Source: DASRDZ01 sp035569495 | GTDB taxonomy: Bacteria; Chloroflexota; Dormibacteria; Aeolococcales; Aeolococcaceae | DNA length: 64,000 bases | Assembly (NCBI GenBank): GCA_035569495.1 | Contig: DATMMX010000017.1 | Span: 48,766-112,765 of the forward strand | Direction of reading: 5' to 3' | Shown: positions 11,732 through 20,474 of the stretch, one piece after another | Position numbering within the stretch: position 1 is the stretch's first letter | Layout of the letters: every line of letters begins with the position of its first letter | Translations under genes and position numbers: made by a program | Notes under the pieces: generated by a model | Database searches by the model: none | Seen by the model: the letters and a program-made list of their open reading frames with translations, nothing else | What the model was told of the DNA's origin: nothing

Positions 11732-12841
11732 ATGGCCTTCCGGCGCAGCCGGCGCCCCGGCCTCCCTCCCCTGTGGCGCCGGGCTGTCTCTGCAACTGCA
11801 CTGCTGCTCGTCCTCGCCCTGCCCGTGGCTGCCGGCCTGGTCGAGCTGAGCCCGCTCTCGGGTACCGGGCGCCTGGCTGCCCGACCGCCGGTCAACGTGA
11901 CCATGCCCGCGGTGGCGCAGCAGATGCCCGACGCCGGCGGGCTGACGCCGGACGACATCACGCCGCCCAACGACCTGCCCGCGCCCGCCGCCGAGCCCGC
12001 CGTGGCGGTAGCCAAGCCGAGCAGCGGCCTCTCGGTGCCGATCCTGACCTACCACTGGATCCGCATCAACCCGGTCCCCGCCGACCAGCTCGGCTTCCAC
12101 CTCTCGGTGACCCCGGACAACTTCGCCCAGCAGATGGAGTTCCTCCACTACGCGGGCGCCCACCCGATCACCCTGGCCGAGGCCATGGGCGCGCTGCAGA
12201 CCGGCAAGCCGCTGCCCTCGCGGCCGGTCATCCTCACCTTCGACGACGGCTATGGCGACTTCGCCACCCACGCCACGCCGGTGCTCAAGCGCCTCGGCTT
12301 CGTCGGCACCGACTACGTGGTCAGCGGCTTCATCGGCCACACCGCCTACATGAACGCCGACCAGATCCACGAGGTCGAGCAGGCGGGCATGGTGATCGGC
12401 TGCCACACCGTCAACCACCTCGACCTGGCCCGCATCCCCGCGCAAGTGGCGCAGATGCAGATCAAGGTCAGCCACCAGCAGCTCGAACAGCTCCTCGGCC
12501 ACCCGGTGCTCGACTTCGCCTACCCCTACGGCGGCTTCAACGGACAGGTGGAGCAGATGGTGCTGGCCGACGGCTTCCGCGAGGCGGTGACCACCCAGGG
12601 CGGCACCTGGCTGCAGATCGGCAGCCGCGCCGCCTGGCCACGCCTGCACGTCGACGGCGCCGACAGCCTCGCCGCCTTCGCCTACAAGGCGCTCACCGGG
12701 ACGCCCGGCGGCGCCGTCCAGCAGCTGCTCCACAACTTCGCCACCCAGCAGGCCCCGCAGACGCAGCCCTCGCCCAGCCCCTCGCCGACGCATCGAGTGG
12801 CCTTCATCGACCAGCCCTCAGGCGGCCGCCGCTCCACCTGA
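11732..12841 (+). CDS. Secreted polysaccharide deacetylase (NodB domain)
   Basis: The 369-residue protein has a basic N terminus and a hydrophobic signal/anchor (residues about 17-37), a Pro-rich spacer, then a carbohydrate esterase 4 domain from about residue 100. The metal-binding motifs are VILTFDDGYGD (catalytic Asp and metal Asp) and VIGCHTVNHLDL (HxxxH), followed by FAYPYGGFN. A Pro/Ser-rich tail ends the protein. It should remove acetyl groups from a surface polysaccharide or peptidoglycan outside the membrane. It is divergent from TetR and appears leaderless. Confidence 0.9.
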   Translation: MAFRRSRRPGLPPLWRRAVSATALLLVLALPVAAGLVELSPLSGTGRLAARPPVNVTMPAVAQQMPDAGGLTPDDITPPNDLPAPAAEPAVAVAKPSSGLSVPILTYHWIRINPVPADQLGFHLSVTPDNFAQQMEFLHYAGAHPITLAEAMGALQTGKPLPSRPVILTFDDGYGDFATHATPVLKRLGFVGTDYVVSGFIGHTAYMNADQIHEVEQAGMVIGCHTVNHLDLARIPAQVAQMQIKVSHQQLEQLLGHPVLDFAYPYGGFNGQVEQMVLADGFREAVTTQGGTWLQIGSRAAWPRLHVDGADSLAAFAYKALTGTPGGAVQQLLHNFATQQAPQTQPSPSPSPTHRVAFIDQPSGGRRST

Positions 12842-12842
12842 G

Positions 12843-13313
12843 TCAGCGGTCCTCGGGCGGCAGCGGGGCCACAATCGCGACGCCGTGGCGGACCAGCACC
12901 TCGTCGCAGGCCTCCAGGAACTCCATGCGGCGCTGGGCGCGCGCGTGCGAGGCCTGGATGAAGTCGTAGGTGTCGGCATGCTGGGGCACCGGCGGCAGCT
13001 CCGGCGCGGCGGGGACCTCGTCCGCAGCGACCACGCCCTGGGCGACCAGCTCCTCGAAGGCCAGCACCACGACCACGGCGGCGTCGTCGACCAGCTCGGC
13101 GTAGTCCATCTTGGCGTTGAGCACGGCGACGGGGTCGCGGCCCTGCTGGTTGGGCCCGGCGTGACCGGTGACGGCGCCGACGTAGTCGCGCAGCTCGCCG
13201 AGCTGGGCGATGCCCGGGTCGGCCACTCCGGCGAGCACCCGGTGTCCCGACATGCCGACGGTGACCTGCAGGGTCGGCGCCGGCTGCCTCGGCCCGCGGC
13301 GGAACAGTGGCAT
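12843..13313 (-). CDS. Hypothetical protein, soluble, 156 residues
   Basis: I do not recognise this family. The product is predicted soluble, starts MPLFRRGPRQPAP and has a LQVTVGMSGHRVLAGV strand-like segment. The middle is acidic and Ala/Val-rich (DDAAVVVVLAFEELVAQG), a short Pro-rich hinge follows, and the C-terminal helix reads FIQASHARAQRRMEFLEACDEVL. It is convergent with the deacetylase, with 1 nt between the stops. TAGCCT lies 6 nt before its ATG, so it is probably leaderless. The codon usage is like its neighbours. Confidence 0.7.
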   Translation of the reverse strand: MPLFRRGPRQPAPTLQVTVGMSGHRVLAGVADPGIAQLGELRDYVGAVTGHAGPNQQGRDPVAVLNAKMDYAELVDDAAVVVVLAFEELVAQGVVAADEVPAAPELPPVPQHADTYDFIQASHARAQRRMEFLEACDEVLVRHGVAIVAPLPPEDR

Positions 13314-13391
13314 GCGCGGAGGCTACACGACCGCCGCCCCGCGGATGACGTTTTTGTGGCGGTTCCCCCCGGGGTCCTTTACCGCGGGAAG

Positions 13392-13456
13392 CGTTGCTCT
13401 GTACAGAGGTGCAAAGGGCACACGGGCTTTTGCAACGGTTGCTTGTCTGTGCAATC
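13392..13456. promoter_or_regulatory. Cluster of TTGC/GCAA half-sites and a 12-bp palindrome
   Basis: This lies in a 263-bp gap (13314-13576) without a credible gene. CTCTGTACAGAG at 13397-13408 is a perfect palindrome flanked by TTGC and GCAA. TTGCAACGGTTGC and TTGCTTGTCTGTGCAA follow within 45 bp. The repeated half-sites look like protein-binding sites; the flanking genes both read leftward. The rest of the gap shows nothing recognisable. Confidence 0.35.
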
Positions 13457-13576
13457 CTCCAGCCGTCATCGTGGTGGACGGCGGGACCGACACCCGAGAG
13501 ACAGGGGCAGGGACCGGCAGGCCGGCAGCGGGCAGGCAGCGCCGCCGGTCGGGGCTGGGGGCGCCGGATGGTCTCG

Positions 13577-13897
13577 CTACGGCGGGGCCATCCGGTACAG
13601 CACGATCGCCAGCACCACCACGGCGGCGACCAGCAGCACCCCGATCACGGCTGCCCGCGACGGCCGCCCCGAGGCGTGCACCTCGACCCCGGGGACCACC
13701 TCGGCGACGCGGCGGAAGGCGGTGCGCTCGGCCTGGAGCCGCTCCTCGTCCTCCTGGTCGAGCTGCTCCCAGGATTGGGGCATCAGGCCCGGGAGCTCGT
13801 GGGGGGTGTGCCCGTTGCTCTCGGGGTGGCGTGGGCGTGCCAGCCGCGGCGGCAGCGCGCCGCCCGGAGTGCGCCGGGGCCTGGGGTCGTCGCCCAT
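13577..13897 (-). CDS. Small tail-anchored membrane protein, 106 residues
   Basis: The family is not recognised. The N-terminal 35 residues are basic and Pro-rich. A charged helical segment SWEQLDQEDEERLQAERTAFRRVAEVV follows. A single C-terminal transmembrane helix (about residues 82-102, VIGVLLVAAVVVLAIVLY) ends with only RMAPP outside. This looks like a tail-anchored cytosolic-facing protein. It lies 42 nt downstream of the Thr-Pro surface protein on the same strand. Confidence 0.65.
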   Translation of the reverse strand: MGDDPRPRRTPGGALPPRLARPRHPESNGHTPHELPGLMPQSWEQLDQEDEERLQAERTAFRRVAEVVPGVEVHASGRPSRAAVIGVLLVAAVVVLAIVLYRMAPP

Positions 13898-13939
13898 CGC
13901 GGCACTCAGTGTGCCACTCGGGCGGTGTGGCGGCTTCCT

Positions 13940-15106
13940 TTAGGGCTGCGGGTCGCGGCGGCGCCGGGCCCGGCTGAGGAACAGCAGGGCGGCGAGGACG
14001 CCGATGGCGGCGGGGGTGGCGATGCGGCCGACGGGCGACGCGCTGTCGAGCACGCCGGTGAGCGGGTCGCGGAGCTCGGTGACGGCGGTGCTGAGCTGCT
14101 CGGGGCCGGTGGTGGTGCCAAGCACGGCGCCGTGGGGCGACGGGGTCGGGCCGGCGGGAGTGGCACCGCCCGCGGCGGCGGGGAGCAGGGCGAGGGGCTG
14201 CTGCCCGCTGGTCGCCGAGCCCGCGGCTGGTGGAGCGAAGTGGAAGCTGCCGCCTGGGCTCCCCGCGCCGGTGCTGCCGGAGCTGGTGGGCGACCCCGTG
14301 CCGCCCGACGCGGCGGGGTTGCCGGGTGTGCTCGCGGTGCCCGAACCGCCTGCCGGTGAGCCCGAGCCACCGCCGGGTGCGCCCGAGCCGCCGGGCTTTC
14401 CGGACGCGCCGCCCCCACCCGCGGCGGGCGCGGAGGTCGGCGCCGGTGTGGGCACGGGCGTCGGTGCCGCGGTGGGCACCGGGGTCGGCGCGGGCGTGGG
14501 CACCGGGGTCGGCACGGGCGTGGGCACCGGCGTCGGCCGGGGGGTCGCCACCGGTGTCGCCGCCAGCCCCGAGGTGATCACCGCCGGCGAGCTCCAGCCG
14601 CCCCACGTGTTCATCGAGTAGTGGAAGCGCATCCCCACCGGCTGCGACGGGTCGGTCGAGGTCACCGCGGCGGAGAACGCCGCCCCCGACAGCGACACCC
14701 CGCCCCGCCCGCCGCACAGCCCGGTCAGCCGCGTGCTGCCCTGCCACGACGCGCCGTCCGCCGGATGCCAGGAGAAGTCACCGGCGCCGATGCTGTACGA
14801 CGCGCCCGGCATGGCCACGGTCACCGTCTGGCTGCCGCTCTTGCAGGTCACGCTGAGCGAGACCACCGCCCCGGTCACGGTCAGCGTCGCCGCCGCGTGC
14901 CCGGGCGCCATGGCCAGGTCGTACCCGGCGTAGAGCGTCTGGTCGGCGGACATCTCCATGCGGCCCTGCATCGCCCCGCTCAGCGACACGCTCGCCGCGG
15001 CGCCACCCACGGTGCCCAGCGCCGCCGCGACCACCGCCGCGCCGAGGCCCGCGGTCGCCGCCAGCAGCCCGATCCCGCGGCTCATGCCGCGCGCAGTCCC
15101 CGTCAT
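13940..15106 (-). CDS. Secreted surface protein with Thr-Pro repeat linker and C-terminal anchor
   Basis: The 388-residue protein has a signal peptide (GLLAATAGLGAAVVAAALG) and an Ala/Ser/Thr-rich globular region of about 165 residues with two Cys. A linker built from repeated TPVP/TPAP units follows (about residues 190-228), then a long Gly/Ser/Ala low-complexity stretch. It ends in a transmembrane helix (IGVLAALLFLS) and a basic RARRRRDPQP tail. The plan is that of a cell-surface protein held by a C-terminal membrane anchor; no LPxTG motif is present. GAGAGAG precedes the ATG at 15106. Function is unknown. Confidence 0.75.
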   Translation of the reverse strand: MTGTARGMSRGIGLLAATAGLGAAVVAAALGTVGGAAASVSLSGAMQGRMEMSADQTLYAGYDLAMAPGHAAATLTVTGAVVSLSVTCKSGSQTVTVAMPGASYSIGAGDFSWHPADGASWQGSTRLTGLCGGRGGVSLSGAAFSAAVTSTDPSQPVGMRFHYSMNTWGGWSSPAVITSGLAATPVATPRPTPVPTPVPTPVPTPAPTPVPTAAPTPVPTPAPTSAPAAGGGGASGKPGGSGAPGGGSGSPAGGSGTASTPGNPAASGGTGSPTSSGSTGAGSPGGSFHFAPPAAGSATSGQQPLALLPAAAGGATPAGPTPSPHGAVLGTTTGPEQLSTAVTELRDPLTGVLDSASPVGRIATPAAIGVLAALLFLSRARRRRDPQP

Positions 15107-15323
15107 CTCTCTCTCGCCCTCAGCCCGCCGAAAACACTGCCCAGGGGCCGATTGTCAGCCACGGAGGCCACCTGAAAGTGACAACTTCGCCCAGAACTGA
15201 TCGACCTTCACAACCTTTGGCCACACCAAACAAGGCGCGCCCTGTCCGCCATGCAATCGCCACAGACGCGCCAGACAGCCGTTGGCGTGCAAGGAGAATG
15301 GGCGCCGTCGCGTTGAACACTCG

Positions 15324-17570
15324 ATGCGCAAGCTGCTCCTCGCCGCCGCCGCCGCCACGCTGCTCAACGCCGCGCCCCTGGCGGCGCTCGCGGGCAGCCC
15401 CATGCCGACGCTGCGCTACAACTCCTCGGGGCCGATCGTCAGCGCCCGGGCCTCCGAGCCGGTGGTGATCACCGGCGCCCAGGTGCCGCAGTGGAGCCGG
15501 TCCTCGGCCACCGGCGCGGCCGCCGCCTACCCCAGCGGGGCGAGCAAGTCGACCGGAGGCGACGGCGTGCGCAGCGCCCACAACGGAGTGCTCACCGTGC
15601 CCGCCGACAGCCGCACCGGCGCCGACCCCGACCAGGTCACTGCCTTCCGCTGGGACGGGGCGACGGGGTGGGTCGAGGTCCCTGTGCAGGTCGACCAGCG
15701 CTATCCGTACTTCCTGGCCAACGGGCACTCGTCGTTCTCGGTCTACTCGGGCACCGACCAGGAGCTCACCTACGCCTGGAACCCCACCACGCACTCGACC
15801 GGCGAGGAGGCGTGGAAGAAGGTCTTCGGACAGTGCTCGGCGACCTACCAGCAGTCGGCGGCCGACCTGTCCAACGCCATCGCCAGCGGCGCCGTGACCC
15901 CGGTGGCCGCGCCCGGCGTCGCCCCTGACGACTACACCCAGGCGATGCCCGACCCGGTGCGCACCGTCAACGACACCACGGAGATCGCCATGATGGCGGG
16001 CGACGCGGGCGTGGCCGCGCCCAGCGGCACCGCGCCACCGTCCGGCACCACGCCGGGCAGCGGCCAGACCGTCACCGTGGTCGACCCGACCAGCCCGGCG
16101 ACGCAGGGCTACATCTACCTGTTCCTCCGCCCCGGCGGCTCGTCGTTCAACGCGAGCAACGGCTACGTGCAGATGACCCGCGACGCCAACGCCGACGAGT
16201 GGATCGACCGCTACACCTTCGCCCCTGGCGACACCGAGAAGATCGGCACCTCGAACACCGGCTACGGCCCCAACATCCCGGGCACGGTGTGCCGCACCTC
16301 GCCGAACAACGACGGTGGCATCACCACACCCGACGGCACCGCGCGCTCCTCGGTCGACCGCGTCCCGCGCGACGGCGTGACCATCTCAACGCCCACCTAT
16401 CGCGTCTACGCCAGCGGCCGCTGGATGGTGCGCCAGTTCAACGTCACCGCGCCCGGAACGACCGGTCAGTACGGACCGAACCTCATCTCCCGCTGGAAGG
16501 GACGCGCCTTCCAGCAGTCGCCGGACTCCTCGGTGTCGCTGGTCGGCTTCGAGGACGAGCAGGTCAACTGGGAGGCCAACGCGGCGCTGCTGGGCTGGAA
16601 GGTCGGGCCCGTGCGCGCCATTCGCGAGGTGTGGGGCGCCGACTCCGGCACCAACGTCACCAAGACCGAGATCTACTACCGCGACGCCGACGTCTACCAC
16701 TACCACGTCCGCGTCCACCCCATCCCACCGGACGGCCTGTACACGTCGTGGGACTACCGCCTCGGCGCCGTGGACACCTATTACAACCAGAAGAACCCGC
16801 AGGGCGTGCGCGTCGACGGCGTGCCCGACTCCACCGTGGGCGAGGTCGACCAGGTGCCGGTGACCGGGCAGAAGGCGTACTTCAACACCTGCGACCCGAC
16901 CTTCGACATCTGCTCGGCGATCGACAACCCCGAGGAGATCGCCGGGCCCAACGGCGGGCTGGTCTACATCGCCGAGCTGAAGGGCGCGACCTCAGCCCTG
17001 CAGCCGGCCGTGGTGCCCTACTACCGCGACGACGCCTGCTTCGACGACGGCACCGGCGACGGGCCGCCCGCGCGCCCGTGGCCCAAGGAGGCGTCCACCG
17101 ACCCGCGCGTGCAGCAGGGCTACGTCGACTACTGGAAGGCGCACGGCGCGCCGTCCACGTTGCAGTACAGCGACCTGGTCTGCAACCCGAGTGACACCAA
17201 CCCCGCCGACCCCGCCTGGAAGAAGACGCCGTTCGCCGGCGCCATCGGCCAGAGCGGCCTCCACTTCTTCATCACCTCCGACAGCGACAACGCCTTCTCG
17301 CCCGCCACCGTGGACGAGATCGACGCCCAGCAGTGGCGCTACACCGTGCCCATGTCGTCGGCCACCAACGTTTCTGTCCTGTATGGCCAGAACGTGATCG
17401 CCCCGCTGCAGACCGCGGTCGCGCCGTTCGGCAACGGCGTCACCGCCTCGGCCACCGCGGGTCCGACCGGTGCGTCGGTGTCCGCGTCGGGATCGATCGC
17501 CGCCTCGGTAGTCGCTCTGCCGGTGGTGCCCGCCCTGATCCGGCGTCGCCGTCGCCGCGTGTCAGCGTAG
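15324..17570 (+). CDS. Large secreted protein with C-terminal membrane anchor, function unknown
   Basis: The 748-residue product has a clear signal peptide (MRKLLLAAAAATLLNAAPLAALAG). A long Tyr/Trp/Asp-rich exported region with eight or so Cys follows (for example FNTCDPTFDICSA). The C terminus has a weak hydrophobic segment (AASVVALPVVPALI) and an Arg-rich RRRRRRVSA tail, like its divergent neighbour. I do not recognise a domain. The ATG at 15324 is preferred because it starts the signal peptide; an in-frame TTG at 15282 would put charged residues in front of it. No Shine-Dalgarno lies close. The 217-bp divergent region upstream holds the promoters of both surface-protein genes, and I could not place them confidently. 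Confidence 0.75.
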   Translation: MRKLLLAAAAATLLNAAPLAALAGSPMPTLRYNSSGPIVSARASEPVVITGAQVPQWSRSSATGAAAAYPSGASKSTGGDGVRSAHNGVLTVPADSRTGADPDQVTAFRWDGATGWVEVPVQVDQRYPYFLANGHSSFSVYSGTDQELTYAWNPTTHSTGEEAWKKVFGQCSATYQQSAADLSNAIASGAVTPVAAPGVAPDDYTQAMPDPVRTVNDTTEIAMMAGDAGVAAPSGTAPPSGTTPGSGQTVTVVDPTSPATQGYIYLFLRPGGSSFNASNGYVQMTRDANADEWIDRYTFAPGDTEKIGTSNTGYGPNIPGTVCRTSPNNDGGITTPDGTARSSVDRVPRDGVTISTPTYRVYASGRWMVRQFNVTAPGTTGQYGPNLISRWKGRAFQQSPDSSVSLVGFEDEQVNWEANAALLGWKVGPVRAIREVWGADSGTNVTKTEIYYRDADVYHYHVRVHPIPPDGLYTSWDYRLGAVDTYYNQKNPQGVRVDGVPDSTVGEVDQVPVTGQKAYFNTCDPTFDICSAIDNPEEIAGPNGGLVYIAELKGATSALQPAVVPYYRDDACFDDGTGDGPPARPWPKEASTDPRVQQGYVDYWKAHGAPSTLQYSDLVCNPSDTNPADPAWKKTPFAGAIGQSGLHFFITSDSDNAFSPATVDEIDAQQWRYTVPMSSATNVSVLYGQNVIAPLQTAVAPFGNGVTASATAGPTGASVSASGSIAASVVALPVVPALIRRRRRRVSA

Positions 17571-17585
17571 AGAGTCTCCCGGACG

Positions 17586-17933
17586 ATGGCGGCAACGCGT
17601 GCAGGCGCGACTTCTGCGGATACCCGGCGACGGGCCGCAGTCCTTGCCACGCTGTCCGTGGCGTATGTGGGCTACGCTGTGCTGACCGCTGACCGCCGGC
17701 TGCCGACGATGTGTCCGTTCCGCATCGTCACCGGACACTGCTGTCCTCTCTGCGGCCTCTCCACCGCGATCGGCCGAGCCCTCCGGGGTGACCTGTCCGG
17801 CGCCTTGCGAGCCCAGCCGCTCGCCTTTCCCGTTCTGATCGGCGGCGCCGCCGGGTGGGCGGCATGCCGATCGACCGGCGTCAGCGCGCGGATCGGTCGC
17901 ACCACGAGGAGGGAAGCATGGCAGCTCTGGTGA
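17586..17933 (+). CDS. DUF2752 membrane protein
   Basis: The 115-residue product has the DUF2752 pattern: a first hydrophobic helix, then CPFRIVTGHCCPLCGLSTAIGRALRGDLSGALRAQPLAFPVL, i.e. the CPF-x5-CPxCG motif followed by a second helix. The family is membrane-bound and of unknown function. The gene begins 15 nt after the secreted protein gene and its last 16 nt overlap the next gene, so the three probably form one transcript. Confidence 0.85.
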   Translation: MAATRAGATSADTRRRAAVLATLSVAYVGYAVLTADRRLPTMCPFRIVTGHCCPLCGLSTAIGRALRGDLSGALRAQPLAFPVLIGGAAGWAACRSTGVSARIGRTTRREAWQLW

Positions 17934-18391
17934 ACCAGGTGAGCGTCTTCAACGAGGCGCAGATGGAGAGTACGGTCAACAGCTACATCGCCCAGGGATA
18001 CGCCGTCGCGAATCGGACGCTGCAGTCCGTGACGATGATCAAACGGAAGGAATTCAACGTCGTCTGGGCCATTGTCGGCTTCTTCCTATGCCTGCTTCCG
18101 TTGTTGATCTATTCGATCGTGTACGCAACCCAGTCGGACATGATGGTGGAGATCCGCGTTGTCAACGCTCTGCCACAGCTCGCGGGAATACAGATGTCAC
18201 CCGACGCACGGTGGTGGTGGGACGGCTCGCGATGGCAGGACGCTGAGACGGCCGTCCCGCCGGGGTCCCCCCGGTCACCGGATGGGCACTACTGGTGGGA
18301 CGGCGCTCGATGGCGGCCCCTACCATCCGTTGCCCTTTCCCCCGCTGCGGCTCCGCCGGACGACCGTGCCGGTGAACCTCCGCCTCGCTGA
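17918..18391 (+). CDS. Small membrane protein with two SPDxxWWDGxRW repeats
   Basis: The 157-residue protein starts at the ATG at 17918, preceded by GAGGAGGGA. It has an N-terminal region of about 45 residues, a transmembrane helix (AIVGFFLCLLPLLIYSIVY, about residues 51-69), then two tandem copies of a short motif, SPDARWWWDGSRWQ and SPDGHYWWDGARWR. This resembles the DUF2510 short motif often found at the cytosolic end of actinobacterial membrane proteins. The tail is Pro-rich. The start overlaps the DUF2752 gene. Confidence 0.75.
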   Translation: MAALVNQVSVFNEAQMESTVNSYIAQGYAVANRTLQSVTMIKRKEFNVVWAIVGFFLCLLPLLIYSIVYATQSDMMVEIRVVNALPQLAGIQMSPDARWWWDGSRWQDAETAVPPGSPRSPDGHYWWDGARWRPLPSVALSPAAAPPDDRAGEPPPR

Positions 18392-18406
18392 CTCAGGAGA
18401 CTGGTG

Positions 18407-20323
18407 TCACCTCGCCTCCGGGCTCACTCGGGGGTCCAGGGCAAGCTCTGGGCTGCAATCTGCCGCGACGACGCGTCGCCCCGATCTCGGGTCGAACTCG
18501 GCGAGAAGCAGCGTGTTCGGCGGCAGAGTGCGCAGAGTCTGCGGATCGACCACATGCTCGTGGACACGCTGCATCGTGGCACCGAGCCGATGGGCCACCA
18601 TCTCGACCGCGCTCGACGCGGTTCTCTGCCTGGTGGCCTCCATATGGTCGTGCTCGCTGCCGCCCTTGATGAAGAACCCGATCGGCTGGCCGGGTGTGAC
18701 GGATGCACCGATGGCGCCCTTTGTGGAGTGGTGCCGCCCGGTGACGACGATGCGCTCGGACTCCATCCGGCTGGCCTGCGCTGAGGCGCGCTCCTCGGTA
18801 AGCTCGCCGAGCACGAACCTGTAGTCTCGACCGATCCAATTTGCCGCGCGCTCCGCCTGGGTCGCGTTGGTGAGCCGGAAGAAGGCGACTGCACCCCCCG
18901 CTCCCAGGAAGTCCAGGGCGTTGCCCGCAAGCTCGCGGAAGAGCAGGATGAGCCGGCTGCCGCTCGCCGCGGCCTGCTGGTCCAGCCGCCGAAGCTGGCG
19001 CTCGGACAGTTGGTCGGCGCCCGCGACGATGATCATCGGGGGGGCTGCACCAGCGTCGTCTCGGCGTAGGTGGCGGACCGTTCCCTCGACGATCAGGTCA
19101 CGCAGCAGCTCGTTCTCGATGGTGCGCCCGCCCCGGCCGATCACCAGGATGTCGACGCGTGGCGCCGGTGTCGTCTGGGCGGGGGGATTCTGTCCCAAGG
19201 CTCGCAGGGCATGAAGCTGATTCTCAAGCTGGATCAGGCGGCTGCCCATCGTGGACCGGAAGGCATGCGGGTACAGATGCCGAAGCCGCTGAACCTCGGC
19301 GGTCGACAAGGCGTTCGTCATGCCCGGGGCCTGCTGATGACCCAATGCCAGAGCCGCCCCGCTCCACAGGCGCGTCATGGTGAAGTCGGCTTGAAGGATC
19401 GTTGTGACGTCGCTGAGCAGACGCGTCGCGAGAGATCGTTCTTCGCGGGTGCTGTGATCCACACCACTGTAGAGCGACTCGACGATGACGTCCGCGATCT
19501 CGGCGGGGTTCAGTCCCGCCATCACGTCGCACCGTGCGATCTCGTCCGGCAGGGTGAGGACGCGATTGGGGATCCCTGCGACGATGCACAGGTCCATGAG
19601 TCGCGTCGCAGCGCCGGCCTCAGAGAAGTCCAATAAGGTAACGGTCGAGCCGGCGCCGACCAGCGAACCGCACACGGTCGCCAGGAAGTCACGCCAGCAG
19701 CCCGCGTCGCCGAACACGTCAATGCGGCGCGGCCGTGAGATGAAGCTCACCGAGCTGTACAGCGGCAACTCGTGGATTCGTGCGGCCTCGGCAGCATCGT
19801 ACTCCTGCCTGGCAAGCTCCCATTCCGCGCAGGCTCGTTCGTACGCTGCGGTCGCCGCCGCGAACGCTCGCTCAAACTCTCTTTGAGCAGCCTTCATTTG
19901 ACGCCGCCGGCGTGCCGGATGCAGCCGATTGCGCACCACGGCTACGATGCATGCCAGCCAGATCCCATAGCAGAGGAAGCTGGCCAGGCCGTCCAGCCAC
20001 GTCGCCTTCGAGGGACCGTGGCTCGCCTCGACCTCGTAGATGACGAAGGCCGGGACCACGGCCAGAATCGCCATGCATCCGACCGGTGCTCCGAGCAGCC
20101 GTGTCCTGCGCCGCTTCGGCATCCCGGCGTCTGGGGAAGTCGTCCCTGGGTCTGGCGGCGGCGGGATGGATGCGCTGGGCCGTGGCATGTCGAAGGCCCG
20201 CACGAGCGGCCGCGGATCGGTTGCGACCCAGCCCCAACGTTCCTCGCCGGACAGGAGGACGTGCAGAGCATCGGAATCGGATCGTTCCGCGCTGCCCACT
20301 TGGCTGGGGATTCCCTTCTCCAC
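18407..20323 (-). CDS. Membrane-anchored protein resembling a HerA/FtsK/VirD4 ATPase without a P-loop
   Basis: The 638-residue protein has a Pro-rich N terminus and two hydrophobic segments (about 77-92 and 103-125). A coiled-coil region rich in Ala/Arg/Glu follows. The next domain has the order of a VirD4/HerA-type ATPase: IDVFGDAGCWRDFL stands where the P-loop would be, then VTLLDFSEAG like the second strand, and MIIVAGADQL with RLILLFREL like the Walker B and sensor strands. The GKS/GKT of the P-loop is absent, so ATP hydrolysis is doubtful. The start is GTG at 20323, with GGGAG 6 nt before it and a TATACT -10 box at 20354-20359. The assignment rests on motif order only. Confidence 0.5.
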   Translation of the reverse strand: MEKGIPSQVGSAERSDSDALHVLLSGEERWGWVATDPRPLVRAFDMPRPSASIPPPPDPGTTSPDAGMPKRRRTRLLGAPVGCMAILAVVPAFVIYEVEASHGPSKATWLDGLASFLCYGIWLACIVAVVRNRLHPARRRRQMKAAQREFERAFAAATAAYERACAEWELARQEYDAAEAARIHELPLYSSVSFISRPRRIDVFGDAGCWRDFLATVCGSLVGAGSTVTLLDFSEAGAATRLMDLCIVAGIPNRVLTLPDEIARCDVMAGLNPAEIADVIVESLYSGVDHSTREERSLATRLLSDVTTILQADFTMTRLWSGAALALGHQQAPGMTNALSTAEVQRLRHLYPHAFRSTMGSRLIQLENQLHALRALGQNPPAQTTPAPRVDILVIGRGGRTIENELLRDLIVEGTVRHLRRDDAGAAPPMIIVAGADQLSERQLRRLDQQAAASGSRLILLFRELAGNALDFLGAGGAVAFFRLTNATQAERAANWIGRDYRFVLGELTEERASAQASRMESERIVVTGRHHSTKGAIGASVTPGQPIGFFIKGGSEHDHMEATRQRTASSAVEMVAHRLGATMQRVHEHVVDPQTLRTLPPNTLLLAEFDPRSGRRVVAADCSPELALDPRVSPEAR

Positions 20324-20353
20324 GATTGTCTCCCGCTCTGACGACCGGCTGGC

Positions 20354-20359
20354 AGTATA
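20354..20359 (-). promoter_or_regulatory. -10 box TATACT
   Basis: A near-consensus -10 box 30 nt before the GTG at 20323 allows a short leader that contains the GGGAG site. No clear -35 is visible. Confidence 0.5.
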
Positions 20360-20424
20360 TCCCCCATCGAACACGCGCTCGTGGCCCGTGCAAGGTTGCC
20401 GCGCGGCGCCCGTCAACCTCAGCA

Positions 20425-20441
20425 GGACCGGCGTTCGGTCC
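20425..20441. promoter_or_regulatory. Inverted repeat before the small secreted protein
   Basis: GGACCG and CGGTCC form perfect 6-bp arms around GCGTT, and a third GGACCG follows at 20448. It could be an operator or a leader hairpin of the gene at 20475. Confidence 0.35.
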
Positions 20442-20474
20442 CAGAGAGGACCGGCGGGACAGGAAGGAAGGACG

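Noticed and set aside
14433..14545. Short tandem DNA repeat (CRISPR- or VNTR-like)
   Set aside because: The repeat encodes the Thr-Pro linker of a secreted protein; units are imperfect at DNA level and there are no spacers.
13323..14747. 474-codon minus-strand frame, rich in Arg/Pro/Ala
   Set aside because: It is a different frame across the Thr-Pro surface protein and an intergenic gap; the composition is that of an out-of-frame reading.
15282..15323. Earlier TTG start for the large secreted protein, near AAGGAG
   Set aside because: It would place charged residues before a typical signal peptide, and AAGGAG lies after that TTG.
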